Assembly: GCA_947505565.1 (NCBI GenBank)
Contig: CANNLB010000147.1
Coordinates: 1 to 6,785 of the forward strand
Source of the DNA: Acidobacteriota bacterium
GTDB lineage: Bacteria; Acidobacteriota; Terriglobia; Bryobacterales; Bryobacteraceae
DNA length: 6,785 bases
Direction of reading: 5' to 3'
The notes under the pieces: model-generated
Told to the model about the DNA's origin: nothing
The model's input: the letters and a program-made list of their open reading frames with translations, nothing else
Database searches by the model: none
Shown here: piece after piece, positions 1 to 6,165 of the stretch
Layout: each line of letters starts with the position of its first letter
How positions within the stretch are numbered: position 1 is the first letter of the stretch
Translations under genes and position numbers: made by a program

Positions 1-648
1 GCCAATTGGCTCGGCCAAATCCGCACCGGGGCCGCCTCCGGCCTGGCCACCAAATGGCTCGCTCGCCCCGACGCCCAAAGTGTCGCCGTTCTCGGCAGCG
101 GCTTCCAAGCGGCCAGCCAACTCGAGGCCGTCCTCGCCGTCCGTGCCATCCGCTCCATCAGCGTCTGGAGCCGCAGTCCGGAAAAGCGCACCGCCTTCGC
201 TCGCCATTATCCCAACGCCGCCCCGATGCCCACCGTCGAAGCCGCCCTCGTCGACGCCGACATTATTATCACCGCTACCCAAGCCAAGGACCCGCTCTTC
301 TCCGTCGACATGCTCCGTCCGGGCACCCATATCAACGCCGTCGGTTCCAACTCTGCAAACCGACGCGAGCTATCGACCCAGGTTCTCCAGGCAGCTCACC
401 GCATCGTCGTCGACTCGCTCGAACAAGCCCGAATCGAAGCCGGCGACCTCATCCTCGGCCTGACGCCGCCGGACTGGGACGCCGTCGAACAACTGCAAAA
501 TCAGCCGGAGAGAAAGAACGCAGCCGAAATCACGGTCTTCAAGTCGGTGGGTATCGGCCTCGAAGACGTCGCGGTCGGGGCGTGGGTCTACGAGCAGGCC
601 CTGGAACAAGGCCTGACCAACCAGCTACCCCTATTCGCCGCCCGTTGA
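1..648 (+). CDS. Ornithine cyclodeaminase / mu-crystallin family protein, 5'-truncated by the window edge
   Basis: Open from base 1 to a TGA at 646-648, giving 215 residues; the family is usually about 310-330 residues, so roughly the first third lies outside the window. Visible family marks are RTGAAS near the start (residues 8-13, substrate-side loop), a Rossmann-type NAD(P)-binding turn VAVLGSGFQA (28-37), a second strand VWSRSP (55-60), ADIIITAT (86-93), INAVGSNSANRREL (111-124), VVDS (136-139) and the typical C-terminal ITVFKSVGIGLEDVA (177-191). Members are soluble NAD(P)-dependent enzymes: ornithine cyclodeaminase, alanine dehydrogenase, pyrroline-2-carboxylate reductase or ketimine reductase. 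The sequence alone does not say which reaction this one performs, so no gene symbol is given. No frameshift or stop is seen. It converges on the small zinc-ribbon gene and overlaps its last 18 bp. The long alternative plus-strand frame over the same bases is Arg/Pro-rich shadow. Confidence 0.9.
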   Translation, partial: ANWLGQIRTGAASGLATKWLARPDAQSVAVLGSGFQAASQLEAVLAVRAIRSISVWSRSPEKRTAFARHYPNAAPMPTVEAALVDADIIITATQAKDPLFSVDMLRPGTHINAVGSNSANRRELSTQVLQAAHRIVVDSLEQARIEAGDLILGLTPPDWDAVEQLQNQPERKNAAEITVFKSVGIGLEDVAVGAWVYEQALEQGLTNQLPLFAAR

Positions 649-858
649 AGCCTGAAGGTCGGAGTCGCGCCAAGCGCTGATCTTCAACCGACGGCAGACC
701 CAGCAAAGCGGCTCCACCGCGTTCGGGGTCACTTCGCCCTCACACACCTCACACTTCCGGGCCGGTTTCGATTTCTCCAAACCTAAGCTCCGGTGCGCCG
801 ATTCCAGGATTTCGGGATCGACCACAGGTGTCTCTTTTACGGGCATCTTGCGTTTCAT
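631..858 (-). CDS. Small four-cysteine zinc-ribbon-like protein of unknown function (75 aa)
   Basis: Reads from ATG at 858-856 to TAG at 633-631. A further in-frame ATG exists at 960, but that extension would run across the neighbouring gene. The ATG at 858 has GGAG at 866-863 with a 4-base spacer, so this start is preferred. The 75-residue product has a charged, probably flexible N-terminus, then CEVC (Cys36, Cys39) and CWVC (Cys52, Cys55) twelve residues apart, followed by a basic/aromatic RRLKISAW stretch. Two CxxC knuckles at this spacing suggest a single structural zinc site. There is no signal peptide or membrane segment, so it is expected to be cytoplasmic. It follows another small CxxC/CxxC protein after 29 bp on the same strand, so the two are probably co-transcribed. 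I do not recognise a named family. Its tail overlaps the convergent cyclodeaminase-family gene by 18 bp. Confidence 0.72.
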   Translation of the reverse strand: MKRKMPVKETPVVDPEILESAHRSLGLEKSKPARKCEVCEGEVTPNAVEPLCWVCRRLKISAWRDSDLQASTGGE

Positions 859-887
859 GTCTCTCCGTTCAGGATAGCTCACTTGGC

Positions 888-1088
888 TTACGCCGCGGCT
901 AACTCTGAAAATACTTCCAGCGCGTAGCTCGAATCCAGACTGGCCTTGCAGCGCGGGCAAGTCTGTCCCGGCTGGGTCTGCCGCGCCGAACCGCGTTTCA
1001 GCACGGTGGCCTCTACGTTATGGGTACACATGTAGCAGTGGACCCGACCCGGCAACGCCTCAACTGGGAGTGCATTATTCGATTTCAT
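888..1088 (-). CDS. Small four-cysteine zinc-ribbon-like protein of unknown function (66 aa)
   Basis: Starts at ATG 1088-1086 and ends at TAA 890-888. The start is well supported by a full AGGAGG Shine-Dalgarno at 1102-1097 with an 8-base spacer, the strongest ribosome site in the window. The 66-residue protein carries CYMC (Cys18, Cys21) and CPRC (Cys44, Cys47), a rubredoxin/zinc-ribbon-like pair, joined by a basic middle (ATVLKRGS) and followed by an amphipathic C-terminus. No signal peptide or membrane span is seen. It lies 66 bp downstream of the RND permease stop on the same strand and 29 bp upstream of a second CxxC/CxxC protein. Its Shine-Dalgarno is contained in one arm of a perfect inverted repeat, so translation may be controlled. 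Role unknown; a nucleic-acid- or protein-binding zinc module is the generic guess. Confidence that it is a real gene is good because of the ribosome site and the paired cysteines. Confidence 0.78.
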   Translation of the reverse strand: MKSNNALPVEALPGRVHCYMCTHNVEATVLKRGSARQTQPGQTCPRCKASLDSSYALEVFSELAAA

Positions 1089-1090
1089 TT

Positions 1091-1137
1091 TCTTTTCCTC
1101 CTGTCATCTCAAAAGACGTATCGACAGGAGGAAAAGA
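1091..1137 (-). promoter_or_regulatory. Perfect 15-bp inverted repeat that can sequester the Shine-Dalgarno of the 66-aa gene
   Basis: On the minus strand the arm TCTTTTCCTCCTGTC (1137-1123) is the exact reverse complement of GACAGGAGGAAAAGA (1105-1091), with a 17-base loop (1122-1106). The 3' arm contains the AGGAGG at 1102-1097, and the ATG of the small zinc-ribbon gene starts only two bases after the arm. In RNA, the CCUCCU of the 5' arm would pair with the whole Shine-Dalgarno. No U-run follows on either strand, so it does not look like an intrinsic terminator. That it acts as a translational switch is inference. A DNA operator or an mRNA-stability hairpin are alternatives. Confidence 0.55.
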
Positions 1138-1154
1138 TTCGCGATGAAAAACAT
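1104..1154 (-). other. Possible 16-codon leader ORF between the RND gene and the zinc-ribbon gene
   Basis: The RND stop TAA is followed immediately by ATG (1154-1152). It opens a 16-residue hydrophobic peptide, MFFIANLFLLSIRLLR, ending in TGA at 1106-1104. The ORF runs through the 5' arm and loop of the inverted repeat and stops two bases before the AGGAGG of the next gene, 15 bases before its ATG. A ribosome on it would open the hairpin, so translational coupling from the RND gene is conceivable. It has no good Shine-Dalgarno of its own, and an ORF this short can easily arise by chance. Confidence 0.2.
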
Positions 1155-4100
1155 TTAGTCGCCCGTGGCTCCCGTCGGCACGTTGGCGTCCTTCGATCCA
1201 CGGCCGGTAATCCAAGCCCGGGCACCTTCCACCATGTCGTACCCCACCGGCACCACCAGTAGCGTCAGCAACAAACACAGCGTCTGCCCACCAATGATCG
1301 TGATCGCAATCGCCGACCGTTGCGACGCGCCGGATCCGGTCCCGAACGCCGTCGGCAACAACCCGGCTACAATCGCGAACGTGGTCATCAGAATCGGCCG
1401 CAACCGCACCCGGTTCGCCTGGATGATGGCGTGGCGCAACTCCTCGCCCTCTTCCCGCAACCGGTTCATGTAGTCGATCTGCAGAATGCCGTTCTTCTTC
1501 ACAATGCCAAGCAACAGCAACACGCCCAATGCGCTAAATAAGTTCAACGTACGCCCCGTGGCAATCAAAGAAAGCAGCGCAAACGGAATCGATAGCGGCA
1601 GCGTGGTCAGAATGATAAACGGGTGAATTAGGCTCTCAAACTGCGCCGCCAAAACCATGTACATGAAGATGCTCGCCAGGCCGATCGCCATCAACATGTT
1701 GTTCGTCGTCTCTTCGAGAATCTTCACCTGACCGGAGAACTTCACGGAATATCCCACCGGAAGCTCCTGCTCGGCAAACACTCGCTGCGCCGCGCTCGCC
1801 GCCTCTCCCAACGACGCTCCTTTGGCTACGTTCCCGTACACGGAAACGGCAAACTGGCGCGAGTAACGATCCACCCGGCTCGGTCCAAGCCCATGTTCCA
1901 ACTTCGCGATCGAGTCCAGCCGGATCAGCCCCTGCCGTGCGCTCGGCACCAGCAATCGCCCCAACACCTCGGCACTATCCCGTTGCGCCGGTAGCAACCG
2001 CATCATCACCGGATACTGCTCAGCGCCCTCTTTAAACGTCGAGATCTGATCCTCGCCGGACATCAAAAGCCGCACCGCTCCCGCGATATCCGACACCCGA
2101 ACCCCTAAGTCGCTCGCCAACTGCCGGTCGATGTTCACCTGCAGCTCCGGGTTGTTCAGATTGAGATTCACCTTCACATCGGTGATCTTCGGCTCCTGCA
2201 TCATCCCAGCGTTCACAAGCTTTCCCATCTCCACCAGTTTCCGAATATCCGGACCCAGAATCACCGCCCGAATCGGCGCGAACGTATCTCGACCGCCCAA
2301 CGCATTCGGATAGGTAATGCGAGGACGTGCCGAAGCAAACTCCGCCGCCGCCGCTCGAACTTGGTTCCCTACTTCGAGAATCGGACCCCGCTTTTCCGGC
2401 GCATCCAGCAGAACCGTAATGAACGCCATCGTCACCCGATCCATCATCGTCGAACTCTGCGGAATCACCGCGATCACTCCAGGGACTTTTTCAATCTTCT
2501 TGGCAATCGCCAGCGCCGTTCGCTCCGTCAATACAAGCGAAGAGCCCTCCGGCATCTCAATGAACATACCCAACTCGCTCTGGTCTTCCTGCGGCATCCA
2601 GTCGCGGCCAATGTATTGGTAGATCGGGTAGGTCGAACCCAAAACCACCAGCACCGCCACTCCTACGGCCCACCGATTCCGCAAAGACCACTCCAGCAAC
2701 TTCGTGTACGGCCGATCAAACATCGAGTAATGATGCTCACCAGCCTTCGCCCCCACCACCTTTGGCTTCCGTTTCAACAGCCGCGACGCCAGCGCCGGGG
2801 TCACCGTAAATGCCACCAGCATCGACACCAGAATCGAAATCGACATCGTCCAACCAAACTGGTTCAGATACTTTTTCGCATACCCGGAAATAAACGCAAT
2901 CGGCACGAACACGATCACTAGGGAAATCGTCGTCGCAATCACGGCCAGCGAAATCTCGTGCGTCGCCTGAATCGTCGCATCAATCACCGGCAGGTCATAT
3001 TCGTCTAAATGTCGATGAATATTCTCAATGACAATAATGGCGTCGTCAATCACAATGCCCACCGCCAGAGTTAACCCCAGCAACGTCATCGAATTCAGCG
3101 TGTAATCGAGTCCCTTCATCACGGTGAACGTGGCCAAAATCGACGCCGGGATCGCAATAAAGCTGATCAAAACCGTCCGCCAATCCCGAATGAACAGAAA
3201 CACGACGAACCCAGCCAGCAAACTGCCAATGATCAAATGTTCTTCCAGCGCCTCCACCGAATTCTTGATGTAGGTCGCCTGCTCTTTGACCAGCGCCATT
3301 TGCACCCCGACGGGCAAGGCCTGGTTCATCGCTTTCATCTTCGTCAGTACCGCATCCACTACCTTCACGGTATTCATGCCGATCTGTCGCCGAACCTCCA
3401 ACACCACCGCCGGCTTGCCTTGGTAGTAGGCAAACGAACGGCGCTCGCTATTGGAATCCTGCACGCTGGCCACATCCCGAATCCGAATCGCGGACCCGCC
3501 GACGTTCTTCACAATGATGTCGCCAAACTCGGAAACCTGGTCTAACCGCCCCATCGTCCGGACGCCCATCTCAGAGGTGCCCCGGACAATCCGGCCCCCC
3601 GGAGTCTCGACGTTTTCACTGCGCAGCGCCCGCTCCACTTCCTGAGCGCTCAATGTGTAAGCGTTCATCTTGTCAATGTCGAGATAGACGTTGATCTGCC
3701 GGGTCTGTCCACCCGAGATGTCGATCGATCCAACGCCGTCAATCGTTTCAAAGGCCCGCCGAATCTGCTTATCGGCGATCTCGGTCAACTCTCTGGGACT
3801 CCGGTTCCCGCTCACCGCCAGCGTCACGATCGGATCGCTATCCGGGTCTGACTTCGTCACCGTCGGCGGCAACACGTTTGGAGGCAGCTTCCGCATCGCC
3901 GCCGAAACCTTCTCGCGAACGTCTTCCACGGCTTCCCCAATGTCCCGCTCCAGCACGAACGTGATCGTCAAGTAGGCGCTGCCCTCGCTGATCGTCGCGC
4001 GCAGCTCTTCAATACCGCTCACCGACGCCACCGTCTCTTCCAGCGGCAGCACCACCTGCGAAACCACCTCTTCCGGACTCGCTCCCGGCAGCCGTACCCG

Positions 4101-4241
4101 GACGTTTACCGTCGCCGGATCCGTCTTCGGAAATAGGTCCACTCCCAGGTCCATAAAGCTGAAGACCCCCAGCATGACCAGGAACATAATCAGCATGAAG
4201 GCGAACACCGGGCGACGTACGCAAATTTCGGAAAGACTCAC
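1155..4241 (-). CDS. RND-superfamily efflux transporter permease subunit (AcrB/HAE-1-like)
   Basis: A full-length 1028-residue inner-membrane RND permease; AcrB is 1049. It starts at GTG 4241-4239 with AGGAG at 4251-4247 five bases upstream and ends at TAA 1157-1155. The order is TM1 (about 11-31), first periplasmic porter half (about 40-335), TM2-TM6 (about 336-485), TM7 (about 522-541), second periplasmic half (about 550-845), TM8-TM12 (about 846-1000). The proton relay is complete: the Asp pair in VGIVIDDAIIVIEN (D399, D400, equal to AcrB D407/D408), K916 in KKNGI (K940), and R946 and T953 in RLRPILMTT (R971, T978). It should therefore be a working proton-driven exporter. The Asp pair fits the drug/hydrophobe (HAE-1) type better than heavy-metal CusA types; the substrate is unknown. 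No membrane-fusion protein or TolC-type channel lies beside it: upstream is divergent fabD, downstream are two tiny zinc-ribbon genes. Confidence 0.96.
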   Translation of the reverse strand: MSLSEICVRRPVFAFMLIMFLVMLGVFSFMDLGVDLFPKTDPATVNVRVRLPGASPEEVVSQVVLPLEETVASVSGIEELRATISEGSAYLTITFVLERDIGEAVEDVREKVSAAMRKLPPNVLPPTVTKSDPDSDPIVTLAVSGNRSPRELTEIADKQIRRAFETIDGVGSIDISGGQTRQINVYLDIDKMNAYTLSAQEVERALRSENVETPGGRIVRGTSEMGVRTMGRLDQVSEFGDIIVKNVGGSAIRIRDVASVQDSNSERRSFAYYQGKPAVVLEVRRQIGMNTVKVVDAVLTKMKAMNQALPVGVQMALVKEQATYIKNSVEALEEHLIIGSLLAGFVVFLFIRDWRTVLISFIAIPASILATFTVMKGLDYTLNSMTLLGLTLAVGIVIDDAIIVIENIHRHLDEYDLPVIDATIQATHEISLAVIATTISLVIVFVPIAFISGYAKKYLNQFGWTMSISILVSMLVAFTVTPALASRLLKRKPKVVGAKAGEHHYSMFDRPYTKLLEWSLRNRWAVGVAVLVVLGSTYPIYQYIGRDWMPQEDQSELGMFIEMPEGSSLVLTERTALAIAKKIEKVPGVIAVIPQSSTMMDRVTMAFITVLLDAPEKRGPILEVGNQVRAAAAEFASARPRITYPNALGGRDTFAPIRAVILGPDIRKLVEMGKLVNAGMMQEPKITDVKVNLNLNNPELQVNIDRQLASDLGVRVSDIAGAVRLLMSGEDQISTFKEGAEQYPVMMRLLPAQRDSAEVLGRLLVPSARQGLIRLDSIAKLEHGLGPSRVDRYSRQFAVSVYGNVAKGASLGEAASAAQRVFAEQELPVGYSVKFSGQVKILEETTNNMLMAIGLASIFMYMVLAAQFESLIHPFIILTTLPLSIPFALLSLIATGRTLNLFSALGVLLLLGIVKKNGILQIDYMNRLREEGEELRHAIIQANRVRLRPILMTTFAIVAGLLPTAFGTGSGASQRSAIAITIIGGQTLCLLLTLLVVPVGYDMVEGARAWITGRGSKDANVPTGATGD

Positions 4242-4308
4242 AAAGGCTCCTAACTACTCCAGCAGGTTAGCAAACTCTCAACGTCCATCACGTTACACTG
4301 ATGGTTTC
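4242..4308. promoter_or_regulatory. Divergent intergenic spacer (RND permease / fabD), presumed promoters
   Basis: Only 67 bp separate the RND start from the fabD start, so promoters for both directions are expected here or inside the flanking genes. Toward RND, TTGAGA (minus, 4281-4276) resembles a -35 box, but the only -10-like hexamer, TAGTTA, sits at a poor 19-base spacing. Toward fabD, TACACT (4294-4299) is a weak -10 candidate about ten bases before the ATG, with no good -35. The RND Shine-Dalgarno AGGAG (4251-4247) is clear. Individual boxes are weak calls. Confidence 0.35.
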
Positions 4309-5241
4309 ATGGCAAAAATAGCGTTTCTTTTTCCCGGCCAAGGCTCCCAGTTCGCCGGGATGGGCAAAAGCCTCGCCGAACAATACTCTTCAGCACGAGC
4401 TATCCTCGCCGAGGCCGATGCCGCTCTAGACTTCCCGCTCAGCAAACTTTGTTTTGAAGGGCCGGACGAAGAATTAAAGAAGACGGAAAATACCCAGCCG
4501 GCGTTACTCACCGTTTCCATCGCCGCGCTCGCCGTGCTCAAAGAGCAAGGCATCCACCCCGACTACGTCGCCGGCCACAGCCTCGGCGAATACTCCGCCC
4601 TCGTCGCCGCCGGTTCGCTCCGTTTTGCCGATGCCGTCCAATTGGTCCGCAAACGCGGGCGGTACATGCAGGAAGCGGTTCCCCAAGGCGTCGGCGCCAT
4701 GGCCGCGCTGCTGAAACTCCCGGAAGGAACCCTTGAAGGGATCCTAACCGCCGCCGCCGAAGGCGAAGTCGTCTCCGCCGCCAATCTCAACTCGCCCGAC
4801 CAAATCGTCATCGCCGGCCACGTTGGCGCCGTCGCCCGCTCCATGGAACTCGCAAAAGCCGCCGGAGCCAAACGCGTCATCCTCCTCCCCGTCAGCGCCC
4901 CCTTCCATTGCGCCCTCATGAAACCGGCCCAACTCCGTCTCGCCGCAGACCTCGCCGCCACCCACTTCTCCGATCTCGCAATCCCCCTCGTCCAAAACTC
5001 GACCGCCCAACTCACCTCCACCGGAGAAACCGCCCGCACCGGCCTCATCGATCAAGTCCCCGGCACCGTCCGCTGGACCGACTCCATTCGCCTCCTCATC
5101 GCCGCAGGTGTCACCCACTGGGTGGAAGTCGGCGCCGGAGGCGTGCTCTCCGGCCTGCTCAAAAATATCGACGCCAATCATAAGGCCGCCCGCTTCGGCG
5201 AAGCTGCCGAATTCGAAGCCGTCCAAGCTTGCTACCGCTGA
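4309..5241 (+). CDS. fabD: Malonyl-CoA:acyl carrier protein transacylase (FabD)
   Basis: A 310-residue cytoplasmic enzyme that moves malonyl from CoA to the acyl carrier protein to feed type II fatty acid synthesis; the length matches E. coli FabD (309). The start ATG at 4309-4311 gives the canonical MAKIAFLFPGQGSQ; upstream in-frame codons do not belong to the family. Visible active-site parts are GQGSQ (10-14, oxyanion Gln11), GHSLGEYSA with nucleophile Ser91, Arg116 in VRKRGRYMQEAVP (binds the malonyl carboxylate), His200 in PVSAPFHCALM (catalytic), Gln249 in LIDQVPGTVRW, and the C-terminal VEVGAGGVLSGLLKNI. All are present, so it should be active. No Shine-Dalgarno is visible before the ATG, so initiation may be leaderless or Shine-Dalgarno-independent. 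No other fab gene or acpP is adjacent in the window. It converges on the two-component pseudogene, and their ends overlap by 10 bp. Confidence 0.97.
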   Translation: MAKIAFLFPGQGSQFAGMGKSLAEQYSSARAILAEADAALDFPLSKLCFEGPDEELKKTENTQPALLTVSIAALAVLKEQGIHPDYVAGHSLGEYSALVAAGSLRFADAVQLVRKRGRYMQEAVPQGVGAMAALLKLPEGTLEGILTAAAEGEVVSAANLNSPDQIVIAGHVGAVARSMELAKAAGAKRVILLPVSAPFHCALMKPAQLRLAADLAATHFSDLAIPLVQNSTAQLTSTGETARTGLIDQVPGTVRWTDSIRLLIAAGVTHWVEVGAGGVLSGLLKNIDANHKAARFGEAAEFEAVQACYR

Positions 5242-6165
5242 ATCCCCAGCAGACGTAACCGCTTGTGCAAACTCGTCCGTTCCAATCTCAGCGTCCGCGC
5301 CGCAGCCGACATATTCCCACTCGCTCCTTCCAGCGCCCGTAGAATCGTCTCCCGCTCCGCCGAATGCCGCGCCTCGCGTCCCGTCCGCCTTCCGCCGCCG
5401 CAACTCCAGCGCGGCCGACTCGGCCGTCATCACATCGCCCGCCGTCAAAACCGCCATCCGCTCCACCGGGTTCTTCAATCCCCGCAAGTTCCCCGGCCAC
5501 GCATAAGCCGCCAGCAAAGCGAGCGTCTCCGGCGCAAAGCGCTTCGACCGCATATTATTCCGCCCCCCCGAAAGTGGTTTACCAAAGGCGAGATGTCCTG
5601 CGGAGGCCCCCGCACCGCCACCCGAATCGGTATTTCACTTCCCAACCGGTTAAACTCGCCATCCTGCAACACCCGGAGCAGCTTCGCCTGCGGCGGCTGC
5701 GCCAAGTTCCCCACCTCGTCCAAAAACAACGTCCCCTGATGCGCCAGCTCAAACGTCCCCTTCCTCTGCGTCGCCGCCCCCGTAAACGCCCCCTTCTCGC
5801 GCCCAAAAACCTCGCTCTCCAAACTCTCCGCCGGAATCGCCGCGCAATTCACTTTGATAAACGAGCCCTCTTTCACCGCGCTGTTCTCCCGCCAACAGCG
5901 ACTTCCCCGTCCTGTTCTCCCCCAAAAACAGTACCCGAGAATCCGTCCGTTCCGCCAGCGTCGCCTGATCCAACACCCGCTTTAGCGCCGAACTCCCCCC
6001 GATCATCCGCCGAGCCTCCGCCACCAACCGCTGCCGCCGCTCTTTATCCTCCGCCTTCAGCCGATCCGCCTCCAGCGCATTCTTGATCGCCACCAACACC
6101 CGGTCCCGACTCGACGGCTTCTTCCGAAAACCAAACGCCCCCGCGTGGATCGTCTCCACCGCATC
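5232..6165 (-). pseudogene. Sigma-54-dependent response regulator (NtrC/NtrX-like), truncated and frameshifted
   Basis: Remains of a receiver/AAA+/Fis-type regulator spread over alternating frames. Only the end of the receiver is left: DAVETIHAGAFGF...KKP (from 6165), then a linker and MIGGSSALKRVLDQA. A Walker A, LFLGENRTGKS (5922-5899 region), follows; its usual GTGKE is altered to RTGKS. The frame changes near 5885 into EGSFIKVNCAAIP, then GAFTGA (5792-5775, sigma-54 contact loop) and Walker B GTLFLDEV (5735-5712). Walker B to the DISPLVNHF segment is about 37 residues shorter than in NtrC, so sensor I and the arginine-finger region are missing. The frame changes again near 5570-5554, at a 7-G run on this strand, to MRSKRFAPETLALLAAYAWPGN, and again between about 5400 and 5360 into the Fis-type helix-turn-helix GNMSAAARTLRLERTSLHKR, ending at TAG 5234-5232. 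It cannot make a working activator. Its 5' end is fused to kinase remains. Confidence 0.85.

Noticed and set aside
6..680. A 224-codon plus-strand frame over the cyclodeaminase-family gene
   Set aside because: Its Arg/Pro-rich composition without any motif is typical GC-rich shadow; the overlapping frame starting at base 1 has clear family motifs.
859..960. Upstream extension of the 75-aa zinc-ribbon gene to the ATG at 960
   Set aside because: It would overlap the end of the other zinc-ribbon gene in a different frame. The ATG at 858 has its own GGAG.
1091..1137. Intrinsic terminator for the RND gene
   Set aside because: The stem is strong but AT-flanked without a U-run on either strand, and a good start codon follows at once on the minus strand.
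1126..1158. Plus-strand AGGAGG followed by ATG at 1144
   Set aside because: The reading frame is only four codons (MKNI) before a TAG; the plus-strand Shine-Dalgarno is just the mirror arm of the inverted repeat.
4174..4308. N-terminal extension of FabD to an ATG at 4174
   Set aside because: The extra 45 residues lie antisense to the RND N-terminus and have no family counterpart; FabD begins at MAKIAFLFPGQGSQ.
4744..5553. A 269-codon minus-strand frame antisense to fabD
   Set aside because: Only its first part (about 5553-5400) is the real AAA+ remnant of the pseudogene. The rest is Gly/Asp/Glu-rich shadow of fabD beyond the regulator's true TAG in another frame.
5563..5569. Explaining the pseudogene as a single homopolymer sequencing error at the C7/G7 run
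   Set aside because: One miscounted run cannot account for the other frame changes, the missing domain segments, the kinase-regulator fusion and the His-to-Tyr change.
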